This document shows positions 15,927 to 24,541 of a stretch of DNA of 36,474 nucleotides, piece after piece; position 1 is the first letter of the stretch, and every line of letters starts with the position of its first letter. The position numbers and the translations under genes were made by a program. The notes below the pieces were generated by a model. That model did not search any database, was not told where the DNA came from, and was given only the letters and a program-made list of their open reading frames with translations. Source of the stretch: Myxococcota bacterium (GTDB lineage: Bacteria > Myxococcota > Kuafuiibacteriia > Kuafuiibacteriales > Kuafuiibacteriaceae); assembly GCA_028289325.1 (NCBI GenBank), contig JANQQN010000203.1:1-36474 (forward strand), given 5' to 3'.

Positions 15927-18900
15927 CTACCAGACGTCGACGAACCGCGTAGTCGGCGCTTCGGATCGCCGAAAGACAGCCAGCGCCCGCAGCACGGCCT
16001 GCCGGGTATCCGCGGGGTCGATGACCGCATCGATCTCGAGAAAAGACGCGGTGGAGATCGCTTTACCCACTTCGTACAGGCGCCCCACTTCGCGGTCGAA
16101 CAGCGCTCGCCGGGCGTCGTTGCTGGGCGCGGCCTCGAGCTGCTTTCGAAACGCAAGCTGAACCGCACCTTCGAGTCCCATGGGCCCGAACTCGCCGCTG
16201 GGCCAAGACACGTTCAGCGCCGGGCTCCAGAAGCTTCCCCCGGCCATGGCTTGCGCGCCGAGCCCATAGCCTTTGCGGAGGGCCACCATCACCAAGGGAA
16301 CCCGCACGTTCGCGGCCACCACCAGCATTCGCGACGCGCGGCGCACGGTGGCCGACCGTTCGTGCTCGGGGCCCACCATGAAGCCCGGCGTATCGCACAG
16401 CGACAACAGCGGGACCTCGAAGGCATCACACAGGCGCATGAACCGCGCGGCCTTCTCGGCCGCCTCGGCGTCGATGGCGCCGCCGAGAACCAACGGATCA
16501 TTGGCGAACACGCCGATCGGACGCCCTTCGATCCGGGCCAGGCCGGTGATGATGCCCGGCCCGTAGGCTCGTCGGAGCTCGACGAAAGACTCGGTATCGG
16601 CGAGCAGATCGATGACTCGCCGCACGTCGTACACTCGCTTTCGGTCTTCGGGCACCACGTGTCGCAGCGCTCGCTGGTCCGCGGCCGACCACTCGGTCGT
16701 GGTCCCTTGAAAATATCCGAGCACCTGGCGAGCGAGCGCGGTGGCGTGTTCTTCGTCGTCGGCGACCAGGTCGACGACCCCGTTGGCGGCCTGAACCTCG
16801 ATGGGGCCGATGTCCTGCACCCGACACGCACCGAGACCCCCCGCCTCGACCATCGCCGGACCGGCCATTCCGATGAATGAGCTTCGGGTGGCGATGGTGA
16901 TATCGGAGCTCCCGAACAACACCGCGTTGCCGGCAAAGCAGGGACCGGACGCGATACCCAACCGGACCGCGCGCCCGCTCGACGACGCGTAGGTGGCGAA
17001 CGTATGCACGTCGAGGGTCGAGGCCACGATGTCCTGCAGGTCGGTGTCGCTCGGGCGTCCGCCACCACCTTCGCAGTAGAACGCCACGGGCACGCTCCAG
17101 TCTCTGGCCAGACCCAAGACCCGATCCGTCTTTTTGTGGTTGAGCATGCCTTGGGTTCCCGCGAGCACGGTGTAGTCGTAGGCCAGCACCGCGCACCGGG
17201 CCGCATCGGCGCCGAAAGCGTCCGCGTTGACCGTGCCGAACCCCGCGATCAACCCGTCGGCGGGCGTGGAGGCGATGAGGTCGTCCATGCTCCGCACCCG
17301 CCGTTGGGCCGCCACGACGAGCTGGCCATACTCCTGAAACGAACCGGGATCACACAGGTCGTCGACGTTCTCCCTCGCCGTCCGCTGGCCCCGCCGGTGG
17401 CGCTTGGCCACCGCGTCGGGCCGACGATGATCGAGGGTTCGGTCGAGGCGCTCGCGCAGCTGCTCGAGATCCGGACGGACCTCATCGAGGGCCCGGGTCA
17501 CCGTCGACGGTCGGTCGCCGCTCGCGCCCGTCTGAGGCCGCAGATCGAGCAGCGCCTGGCCCGCGCTGACCACGTCTTTGGGCCGCACGCGGACGGCCAC
17601 GATCTCGCAACCCTCGGGCGCGGTGACCGCGTGATGCATCTTGAGGGCCTCCAGGATGACCAGCTCGGTGCCCGCGGGGACCGTGTCGCCCGGCTTCACG
17701 AGGACCGCCACCACCTCCGCCCGCAAAGGCGCGGTGACCTCCCCCGTCGACGGCCCAGCGGTGATCGGCGCCCGCGAGCTTTGGCGAGCGTCGATGAACC
17801 CGGTCGACACCCGCCACGCCCGAACGTTCGGCTCATCCACCAGCGCCCGAAGGTCACGAAGATTGGTGTCGACGCCATCGATCTGGAACTCGTCGAGCGC
17901 CCGTGCCGCCCGCCGCAAGCCCGCCGAAAGATCCGGCTGCGGCACCCTGACGATCACCTTGCCCAACAGCGGATCGAATCGTGGGTTGATGGGGGCCCCG
18001 ACGACCACCGCTGCATCGACCCGAACCCCCGGTCCGGTCGCGGGGCTGAACCGCTGCACGATGCCTTCCGCGGGACCGACACGACCGCCCTCGTCGACCG
18101 ATTCCGCGTACAGGCGCAGCTGAATGGCCAGTCCTCGCGGGGCCGGGGTCTCTCGAAGGCCGACCTGCTCGAGATTCTCGCCCCCCGCCAGTCTCAACTG
18201 GATGGCCACGAGATCCAGCCCGGTGATCTCCTCGGTGATCGTGTGCTCGACCTGTAGCCGAGGATTGCACTCGATGAAGAACCACGAGCCGTCACCGGCG
18301 ACGAGAAACTCGAAGGTCCCCAAGCCGCGGTAGTGGGTGTCGCGGGCTAGAGTCTCCGCGGCCTCGAAGAGGCCTTGTTTGACGGGCTCGGGGAGGTTGG
18401 GGGCCGGCGCCACCTCCACGATCTTCTGCCGCCGACGCTGCAGCGAGCAGTCGCGCTCGCCGAGATGGCGGGCGTGAACGCCGTCGGCCACGATCTGGAC
18501 CTCGACGTGCCGCGCGTCGAGGAGCAGTCTCTCCGCGTACAGGCCCCCTTCCCCGAACGCTCGCTCCGCCTCCGACCGGCAAGCGCGAAAGGCGGCGGGC
18601 AGCTGGTCCATTCCTTCGACGACGCGAAGACCTCGGCCGCCTCCGCCGCTGGTCGCCTTGAGCATGATCGGTTGCCGGACCTGCCGCATGAACGCTTCCG
18701 CGTCGGCGACGTCGGTGAGGATTTCGGTGCGCTCGAGCACCGGCACTCCGATCGCCTCCGCGAGACCCAGCGCCTGTCGCTTGTCCGCGAGGGCTTCCAA
18801 GGTGGCCGAGGAGGGCCCGACAAACCGCAAGCCGGCCTGCTCACACAGCTTCGCGAAGGCCGCGCGCTCGCTCAGCAGACCGTATCCGGGGTGAACGGCA

Positions 18901-19124
18901 TCGCATCCCTCGGTCCCAGCGACGTCGACGATCCGCGCCCCGTCGAGGTACGCGGACGGCCCTTCGCCCGGCAGCGACACGACGCGGTCCGCGGCCGCCA
19001 CGTGGGGGTGCCGGCGGTCATCGGCGCTGAACACGGCCACGGTTTCGATACCGAGATCACGGGCGGTCCTGATGATGCGAAGCGCGATCTCCCCGCGGTT
19101 GGCGACCAGGACGCGACGAAGCAT
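15927..19124 (-). CDS. Single-chain biotin-dependent acyl-CoA carboxylase (BC-BCCP-CT fusion)
   Basis: The 1065-residue protein should carboxylate acyl-CoA, using bicarbonate and ATP through biotin. Residues 1-445 are biotin carboxylase: NRGEIALRIIRTA, VHPGYGLLSE, the ATP loop SGGGGRGLR, RDCSLQRRRQKIVE and NPRLQVEHTITEE. The biotinyl domain at about 460-525 has the attachment Lys495 in EALKMHHA. Carboxyltransferase occupies about 545-1065, with YDYTVLAGTQGMLNHKKTDR, EGGGGRP, GPCFAGNAVLFG, LCDTPGFMVGPEHE and RKGYGLGAQAMAGG. This domain order matches the single-polypeptide long-chain acyl-CoA carboxylases rather than split ACC/PCC complexes. Chain-length preference cannot be read from the sequence. 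It precedes the phosphatase gene in one minus-strand transcript. No frameshift is apparent. Confidence 0.93.
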   Translation of the reverse strand: MLRRVLVANRGEIALRIIRTARDLGIETVAVFSADDRRHPHVAAADRVVSLPGEGPSAYLDGARIVDVAGTEGCDAVHPGYGLLSERAAFAKLCEQAGLRFVGPSSATLEALADKRQALGLAEAIGVPVLERTEILTDVADAEAFMRQVRQPIMLKATSGGGGRGLRVVEGMDQLPAAFRACRSEAERAFGEGGLYAERLLLDARHVEVQIVADGVHARHLGERDCSLQRRRQKIVEVAPAPNLPEPVKQGLFEAAETLARDTHYRGLGTFEFLVAGDGSWFFIECNPRLQVEHTITEEITGLDLVAIQLRLAGGENLEQVGLRETPAPRGLAIQLRLYAESVDEGGRVGPAEGIVQRFSPATGPGVRVDAAVVVGAPINPRFDPLLGKVIVRVPQPDLSAGLRRAARALDEFQIDGVDTNLRDLRALVDEPNVRAWRVSTGFIDARQSSRAPITAGPSTGEVTAPLRAEVVAVLVKPGDTVPAGTELVILEALKMHHAVTAPEGCEIVAVRVRPKDVVSAGQALLDLRPQTGASGDRPSTVTRALDEVRPDLEQLRERLDRTLDHRRPDAVAKRHRRGQRTARENVDDLCDPGSFQEYGQLVVAAQRRVRSMDDLIASTPADGLIAGFGTVNADAFGADAARCAVLAYDYTVLAGTQGMLNHKKTDRVLGLARDWSVPVAFYCEGGGGRPSDTDLQDIVASTLDVHTFATYASSSGRAVRLGIASGPCFAGNAVLFGSSDITIATRSSFIGMAGPAMVEAGGLGACRVQDIGPIEVQAANGVVDLVADDEEHATALARQVLGYFQGTTTEWSAADQRALRHVVPEDRKRVYDVRRVIDLLADTESFVELRRAYGPGIITGLARIEGRPIGVFANDPLVLGGAIDAEAAEKAARFMRLCDAFEVPLLSLCDTPGFMVGPEHERSATVRRASRMLVVAANVRVPLVMVALRKGYGLGAQAMAGGSFWSPALNVSWPSGEFGPMGLEGAVQLAFRKQLEAAPSNDARRALFDREVGRLYEVGKAISTASFLEIDAVIDPADTRQAVLRALAVFRRSEAPTTRFVDVW

Positions 19125-19313
19125 ACCGGCGTCCTATCAGATTCGTTGTTCGGCGCCGAGGTCGAGCCGACGCCCGGGGATGATCGACCAGACCGCCTCC
19201 CCGTCGAAGGGCAACGACGCTTGATCCGCGAAGATGACGAGGCGACGGCGCGAAAGACCTCGGATCCGGGCGGTCAAAAGCAACCGACGACGGCCGCCTG
19301 TCCGACCGGCGGG

Positions 19314-20705
19314 TCAGCTCACGATGGCCGACGAGATCACCTCGCCGCCGGTAATGCGCCGGTTGATGACGTCATCGGAGAGGCCGACGGCTTTGGCCAG
19401 CGTCTTGCCCGCCGACTCCAGCGACCGATCGAAAGGAACGTTGCCGATGTCGGTGGCCTTGAAGTTACGGATCGTGCCGTTGCCGCGGAAGCGGGGCTCG
19501 AGCCCCCCCACGACGCCGGGCGCCACCCGCGGCCCGAACATGAACATGGTGTGGTGGTCGCGGTTGTGGTCGCGACCGCCACTGCTGTTGCGGGTCAGTC
19601 GACGGCCAAACACGTCGAGATGGGCGAAGGTGACCCGGTCCTGCAGGCCGGCCGCGGTCAGCCGAGTCCACAGGAGTCGGAACGCCTCCATCGACTGCAG
19701 GGTCTGGGTCGTCTCGCTGCGCAGGATCGTGTCCCGGTGGTTGTCGCCGCCCCAGCGAAGCTGAAGGACCACCACCGGGGTGACGTTGAGCTGCAGCAGG
19801 GCCACGGCGGCGCGCACTTCGTCCATCGGGCCGTCGCCGCCGATATCGGCGAGAAGCGGACCGAGGTTGTCACCCAGCTGCGCGGCCTGGTCCCGGCCCA
19901 GCGCATACTGGTCGATGAACGCCTTCTGCGCGTGGCTGCCCGACTGCTTCACGTCACGATAGACCTCGTCGAGCATCGCGTCGCGAAGACGGACGATCTG
20001 GCTCGGGTCATCGACTTGGGTCGGGTGGGTCGTCGAACCGAACAGGGCCTGTAGCTCCCGGGGATCGAGCGTTCCCAGCGGCCGCCCCTTGAACGTGACC
20101 AGGTTTCCGCCCACGTTCACCGGCTGATCCGTGAGGGTCCCCAGGGCCGGGGCGGCCTCCTGCGCGATGAACGAAGACAACATCTCTTGCCCCCGTCCGG
20201 ACGCGTCTTTGATCGCGCCGTGAAACTTCATCACGTTCGAGAACTCGGGGTGCGCGTTCGCGTAGGTCCCGTGGTGGAAGAAGGTCGCTCGGTCGAGGAG
20301 CTCCTGCTGCAGCGAGGCCCAGGGGCCGGCCGCCTTGACCGTCGTCGAGCCCAACCGAAGGTCGACCGGCGTCTCGAATGACGCGGCGGTGTAGTTTACG
20401 CCGTTGACCGTACCCAGAACTTCGTTCTGCAGCTCCGCAACCCGGGGGTGGTCGATCAATCGGATCGGATCGTTGCCGTCGTCCGGATTGACCGGATACG
20501 TCCCTGGGGTATTCGCGTTGAGCGGGTGGCCCGCCTGGGCGTTCGACAGGATCGTGTACGTCGGCGTCGTTTGCGCCTGGGCGTGGGCCATCCGTCGGTG
20601 AAGCAAAAACGCCGGCGGGAGGCCGGTGACCAGGGCTCGCAGCCCGAGCGCTCCGCTCCCCAGTAGGGCCTGCTTCAGGAAGTCGCGCTTGTTCATGCCG
20701 TCCAT
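19314..20705 (-). CDS. DUF1501-type secreted protein
   Basis: A 463-residue exported protein. A Tat-like N-terminus NKRDFLKQALLGSGALGLRAL (Lys-Arg instead of Arg-Arg) ends near AHAQ. The C-terminal block is typical of DUF1501: a histidine-rich SGGRDHNRDHHTMFMFGP (the GGRDH begins at 376) followed by GVVGGLEP. DUF1501 proteins are usually grouped with the alkaline-phosphatase/sulfatase fold, but no activity is established. I chose ATG 20705 because GAGGGGA lies about nine bases upstream. The frame continues to 20723 but would overlap the upstream stop. It follows the cytochrome-like lipoprotein gene by 14 bases, forming a two-gene operon. Such pairs are common in Myxococcota and Planctomycetes. 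A DUF1552 assignment was considered and is less fitting. Confidence 0.82.
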   Translation of the reverse strand: MDGMNKRDFLKQALLGSGALGLRALVTGLPPAFLLHRRMAHAQAQTTPTYTILSNAQAGHPLNANTPGTYPVNPDDGNDPIRLIDHPRVAELQNEVLGTVNGVNYTAASFETPVDLRLGSTTVKAAGPWASLQQELLDRATFFHHGTYANAHPEFSNVMKFHGAIKDASGRGQEMLSSFIAQEAAPALGTLTDQPVNVGGNLVTFKGRPLGTLDPRELQALFGSTTHPTQVDDPSQIVRLRDAMLDEVYRDVKQSGSHAQKAFIDQYALGRDQAAQLGDNLGPLLADIGGDGPMDEVRAAVALLQLNVTPVVVLQLRWGGDNHRDTILRSETTQTLQSMEAFRLLWTRLTAAGLQDRVTFAHLDVFGRRLTRNSSGGRDHNRDHHTMFMFGPRVAPGVVGGLEPRFRGNGTIRNFKATDIGNVPFDRSLESAGKTLAKAVGLSDDVINRRITGGEVISSAIVS

Positions 20706-20719
20706 GGGTCGTGCTCCCC

Positions 20720-23215
20720 TCAAATGCCTTGTCCGGCGAGCTCAGGGGAGCTGCAGGCCAAGATCCAAGAGATGTACAGCGCGCGGTTCCGGTTCGTTAA
20801 TCCGAACCCGCAGGTCACTTCGTTCCGGTTGGCCTCGACGATGTCCTGGTTCTCCGCGCACTCCGTTGCGCGCCCGACATCGTAGGCCTTGCGGAGCGCA
20901 TCGCGGGCCGCCCCGAAGCGAGGGTGGTTGGACGGAAGTCCCATCACGAAACGAACCATGCGATCGATGGAAACATCGACCGCCGCCTCGTTGGCGGCAC
21001 TGAAGGTCTGGTTGCCGCCACCCACCTCTTGGGTAGCCAGCTGGGTGCAGATCTCCGTGAGCGCTCGGGCGTTGAAGGGGCCGCTGACGCTCTCTTGAAT
21101 GAACTCCCGGCTGCCCCGGCCGTACGCATCGCTGGATATGAGGCTGGCCATGGACCGGGTGTTGTTGCTCCGATTGCAGCCGAAGTTGTTGCGCGTCTCG
21201 CAAACCCGCGGGGTCGCGTCGGGGTCGGCGGCTTGCTCGGCCGCACACCGGTCGGCGCGCGCGCCGAGAATTCGCGTCTCGAGCGCCGAACACAGATGAT
21301 TCTCGCGGGCGATGCTCACGTAGAACTCGGTGACGTCGTGGGTCTCGGTGATCGCGGACCCCGTCACCAGCGGGGACGTGAACACATCGAGGAGGTGGGT
21401 CATGAAGTCGTAGCCGGAGGCCACGAACCCATCTCGCAGCCGGATGAACTCCGCGTCGTCCTCCAGGCAACGCTGGGAGTTGGCCCACATGCACAGCTTT
21501 TGCACCCACGCGGTCGGGAACCGCGGGTGATCGACCAGCGCCTGGCCGAAGTCATCCATGGTCACAGGAGCCGCGGTGTGGCCGTGAAACGCGAAGCTCG
21601 GCTCGAGTTCGGTCTCCGCGGTGTTCCGCATCCGGTAACGAACGTTGTAGACGTTCTGGAACTGCAGCCGCATGGGGTCGAGGAGCCGATGGCACTGGTA
21701 ACACGCGGTATCGACGGGGGCGTGGTCCTCGGCGAGGCCGTTTTCGTTGGCCTGAGGGGTGAGGTCGCCGGCCTCGAATAGAATGTCGAGGGCCGCCAAC
21801 AGCGCCTGATTGGTCGTGACCCGAAACTGGTTGTCCTCGTTGGTTTCCCAGCTCTCGAAGAAGGTCGGGGTGTTGAAGAACCCGACCCGAGGGGCCCGCA
21901 GGGCCAGGGTTCCGTTGTTGCCGATGTTGCGCAGGCCGGCGACGAAGTCGGCCTGATTCCTGAACTGCGGCACCGCCGACTCGTCGCTGGCCGGCTGGAA
22001 GTTGACGTAACGCCAGTCGCGGTAGTCGGCGTCGGTCAGGAAGTTCAGCTCTTCGAAATCGGGCGCGGGGTCGTTGTTGGCGCGGTCCGCGTAGACCAGG
22101 CCGGCGAGCATGGCCGTGGTGACCTGCCACCGTCGCGTGGTCGCCACCTGCCGGAAGTCCCCGCCGGAGGACACGATGTTCCAGGCCGTGCGGACGAAGC
22201 TCTCTTCCAAGTTGGCGAAGAACAGGTTGGCGTTGACGTTGGAATCATTGCCGCCGACCTCGTCGAACTGGTCCCGGTACCGCTGATTGCGCGGGTTGAT
22301 CTCGTACTGCTGCAGGCTCAGGGTCAGGAACTGCCACACCTTGGCCTCGAACTCGGGGGTCGACATCCACCCATCGATCACTTCCCGCAGGCCGGCGACG
22401 TCGAGCGAACCGTCGTTCGCGGTCACCCGCCCCAGCTCGGCGTTGGTCATCGGGCCCCCGTGAAGGATGAGCTTCACCTTCGCCAGTGCGCTCTCGGGGG
22501 GCATCACTTCGAACGGGACCACCGCCGGAGGGGGCGGCGCCTCGTTGTTGTCGACCACGTCTTGCACCCACTGCTCGAAGCAGGCGACGTCATCTTCGGA
22601 AACGCCCATACCGCCGAAAGGCATCATCGGCATGCAGGCTTCGTCGCCCCACGCCGCGTAACGGACGGGGTCGACGAGCTTCAAGATCAGGGAGTCTTCG
22701 GGGTCGCTCGCGTTGATCAGCAGCTCGTCCCGGCAGCGGGTGTTGCCGGATCGACGGTTCAGCAGCCGAGCCCCAGCGCCGTCCGACAGCAGATCGAGGT
22801 TGCCGCCCTCGACCCCCGGCGTCGTGTCGTGACACGTGGTGCACGCGTTGTTGGGCAGGGCCATGATGCCCGCGATGTCGTCGCAGCGGCCCGCAACCGG
22901 GGTACAGGTCTGCCCGTCGCCCTCATACCCCGCCGCGCACGCGCAGGCGTAGGTTCCGGGCTGGTTGGTGCACGTCGCATTGGCCCCGCAGGTGGTGGCC
23001 ACCGCGCACTCATCGATGTCCGTGCAGACGCCGTTGATCGCCTCGAAGCCCGCGCTGCAGCTCCCGGGCCCGGTCGGTCCGGTGGGACCGGGAACCCCGG
23101 TCGGTCCAGTGGGCCCCGACGGGGTCTCGCCCGAAGGGTCACCGACTTGGCCGGTGTTGCACGCCGTGGCGAGGCCGAGCACGGGCAACATGAAACGGAT
23201 GGTTCTGAGCATCAT
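20720..23215 (-). CDS. Large lipoprotein with collagen-like, EGF-like and CxxCH (DUF1592/DUF1588-like) regions
   Basis: An 831-residue exported lipoprotein: signal MLRTIRFMLPVLGLATAC with lipid-accepting Cys19. A collagen-like GPTGPTG repeat tether spans about 33-51. One EGF-like module (about 67-104, DIDEC start, six Cys) follows. Two c-type heme-like motifs are CTTCH (125-129) and CYQCH (505-509), the second in HAPVDTACYQCHRLLDP as in DUF1588. The segments ELGRVTANDGSLDV and VIDGWMSTPEFEAKVW, and later RVGFFNTPTFFESW, recall the DUF1549/DUF1592 cytochrome group of Planctomycetes and Myxococcota. Start ATG 23215 is preceded by GGAGG at normal distance. A sigma70-like promoter lies at 23319-23347. 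The partner is the DUF1501 gene directly downstream. Electron transfer at the surface is plausible but unproven. Confidence 0.82.
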   Translation of the reverse strand: MMLRTIRFMLPVLGLATACNTGQVGDPSGETPSGPTGPTGVPGPTGPTGPGSCSAGFEAINGVCTDIDECAVATTCGANATCTNQPGTYACACAAGYEGDGQTCTPVAGRCDDIAGIMALPNNACTTCHDTTPGVEGGNLDLLSDGAGARLLNRRSGNTRCRDELLINASDPEDSLILKLVDPVRYAAWGDEACMPMMPFGGMGVSEDDVACFEQWVQDVVDNNEAPPPPAVVPFEVMPPESALAKVKLILHGGPMTNAELGRVTANDGSLDVAGLREVIDGWMSTPEFEAKVWQFLTLSLQQYEINPRNQRYRDQFDEVGGNDSNVNANLFFANLEESFVRTAWNIVSSGGDFRQVATTRRWQVTTAMLAGLVYADRANNDPAPDFEELNFLTDADYRDWRYVNFQPASDESAVPQFRNQADFVAGLRNIGNNGTLALRAPRVGFFNTPTFFESWETNEDNQFRVTTNQALLAALDILFEAGDLTPQANENGLAEDHAPVDTACYQCHRLLDPMRLQFQNVYNVRYRMRNTAETELEPSFAFHGHTAAPVTMDDFGQALVDHPRFPTAWVQKLCMWANSQRCLEDDAEFIRLRDGFVASGYDFMTHLLDVFTSPLVTGSAITETHDVTEFYVSIARENHLCSALETRILGARADRCAAEQAADPDATPRVCETRNNFGCNRSNNTRSMASLISSDAYGRGSREFIQESVSGPFNARALTEICTQLATQEVGGGNQTFSAANEAAVDVSIDRMVRFVMGLPSNHPRFGAARDALRKAYDVGRATECAENQDIVEANRNEVTCGFGLTNRNRALYISWILACSSPELAGQGI

Positions 23216-23517
23216 CGGTGGAGGTCCTCCGAGCGCAGAAAGGATGCGGGTGTGGGTTCGCGTCGTCAAACGGGGAACGCGTCCCCATCGCCTTCCCTCA
23301 TCGGTGCTTCACGTCGTCTTGATAAGTCCGTTTACCAATGATTTCAAACTGTTATACGGGACTGCCGCTGATGGTTCATCCCTCCATCGATGTAGAGGCG
23401 AGACACCATCGAGACGGGTCCGGCGGCGAGGGTTCCGACCGGGCGACGCCGGTCACAGCGCGGACAGAACACGGCGCGGATGACGTTCCCGGAACGGCGG
23501 TGGTAGGTCACGAGGCG
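23216..23517. other. 302-base divergent spacer between the lipoprotein and phosphodiesterase genes
   Basis: No gene is supported here. It holds the leader and promoter of the minus-strand lipoprotein operon. It also holds a small hairpin (GGGGA 23272-23276 with TCCCC 23282-23286) inside that leader. The plus-strand frame of the phosphodiesterase remains open leftward to 23338, but that stretch has no domain and covers the promoter, so it is treated as non-coding. Confidence 0.5.
23319..23347 (-). promoter_or_regulatory. Candidate sigma70 promoter of the lipoprotein-DUF1501 operon
   Basis: On the minus strand TTGAAA (complement of 23342-23347; five of six consensus bases) is 17 bases from TATCAA (complement of 23319-23324; four of six). 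It stands out from the GC-rich surroundings and lies about 100 bases before the ATG at 23215. The assignment is by eye. Confidence 0.42.
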
Positions 23518-24174
23518 ATGGCGCCCCGGTCGCCGAAAAAGCGCGTTTCGCGAGCTCGCTGGACCCACCGGTCGGCGGTCGTCACCTCCACTCAGACCGG
23601 AGCGGCGCGACTCGCGATCATCTCGGACACCCACAGTCAGGCGCACCCCGACGCCGCCCGGCTCGTCGCCGACCTCGAGCCCGATGCCATTCTTCATGCC
23701 GGGGATGTGGGCCAGGCATCCGTGCTCGAGCCGTTTCGGCGTATCGCGCCCACCCTTATCGCGGTGCGGGGCAACATCGACCAGCAGACGCCCGACCTGC
23801 CCGACTCCGTGGACATCCGTGTCGATGACCCGGACGGGCGGCCCCTCGCGAAGCTGCTCTTGCAGCACATCTGCGTGTATGGCCCCAAGCTCCGCGCCGA
23901 CGCCGCCAAGCGCGCGGCCAGCCACGACGCGCAGGTCGTGGTTTGCGGCCACTCTCATGTTCCGTTTATCGGTCGAGATCGGGGGCTGTACGTGTTCAAC
24001 CCCGGCTCGATCGGCCCGCGGCGGTTTGCGCTCCCGATCGTGTTCGGCGTGATGGAGCTCGCGGCGGGGCGGGTGAGTATGACCCACATCAGCTGCGAAA
24101 CGGGGCAGCGCTGGACACCGATGCCCAGCGCATCTGCCCCGAATGTCAGCGCCGATACATCGAATCGAAGCTGA
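23518..24174 (+). CDS. YfcE/MJ0936-type metallophosphoesterase
   Basis: A soluble phosphodiesterase of 218 residues with the full metal-ligand order: ISDTHS (Asp37, His39), HAGDVG (Asp63), VRGNID (Asn86), His117 in LLQHICVYG, GHSHVP (His145, His147) and the closing NPGSIGPRR. Related enzymes hydrolyse phosphodiesters such as cyclic nucleotides with two divalent metals; the natural substrate is unknown. His117 lies in HICVYG where relatives often have THG, a small variation. I start at ATG 23518. The 29-residue lead before the first strand is basic and unusual, and no start codon lies closer to the domain. The Shine-Dalgarno site is weak. The tail overlaps a small minus-strand gene by 29 bases. 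Confidence 0.87.
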   Translation: MAPRSPKKRVSRARWTHRSAVVTSTQTGAARLAIISDTHSQAHPDAARLVADLEPDAILHAGDVGQASVLEPFRRIAPTLIAVRGNIDQQTPDLPDSVDIRVDDPDGRPLAKLLLQHICVYGPKLRADAAKRAASHDAQVVVCGHSHVPFIGRDRGLYVFNPGSIGPRRFALPIVFGVMELAAGRVSMTHISCETGQRWTPMPSASAPNVSADTSNRS

Positions 24175-24391
24175 CCGCCTGGCGCTCCCAGCGCCACTGG
24201 CGGGGCAGCGCCGCCGAAGCCTCGTCGTTCGACACGGCCGGCGCCTCGCGCTCCATCGTGGCCTGCCACTGCGGCCCGGCGGGGGCCTCGGTCTTGGCCA
24301 TCGCAGACGCCGCCGCACCGAGCGCGCACACGGTGAGGGCCGCGGCGGCGATGCGAGGAAGGGAGAACAGGGCGGTGTTCGAAGTGTTCAT
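24146..24391 (-). CDS. Small secreted protein of unknown function
   Basis: An 81-residue product with a convincing signal peptide: short polar start MNTSNTALFSLPR, hydrophobic AAAALTVCALGAAASA and a likely cut after AMA. The mature part of about 50 residues is Trp/Gln/Glu-rich (GPQWQATMEREAP, then LPRQWRWERQAVSF). No family is recognised. A longer frame from 24499 exists but would bury the signal. It converges with the phosphodiesterase gene and overlaps its end by 29 bases. The signal peptide is the main support. Confidence 0.5.
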   Translation of the reverse strand: MNTSNTALFSLPRIAAAALTVCALGAAASAMAKTEAPAGPQWQATMEREAPAVSNDEASAALPRQWRWERQAVSFDSMYRR

Positions 24392-24541
24392 GCCTGGCTT
24401 CTGTCCAAGTCGCGTGCCAACGCCCTCGGACGGAAGCGACTCGGTTTTTTGGCCCTCGTCGTCTCTTTTCTGCAGCACTGGCGCTGCACTGAGCGCCATG
24501 CAGAGTCGACACCGGTCGCCCCGAGCGCGGCGAGGCGACGA

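Noticed and set aside
17004..20054. Two long plus-strand open frames opposite the carboxylase and DUF1501 genes
   Set aside because: Both are antisense to proteins with full catalytic motifs and carry no recognisable family features.
19314..20705. DUF1552 assignment
   Set aside because: The C-terminal GGRDHN/GGVVGG-like layout fits DUF1501 better.
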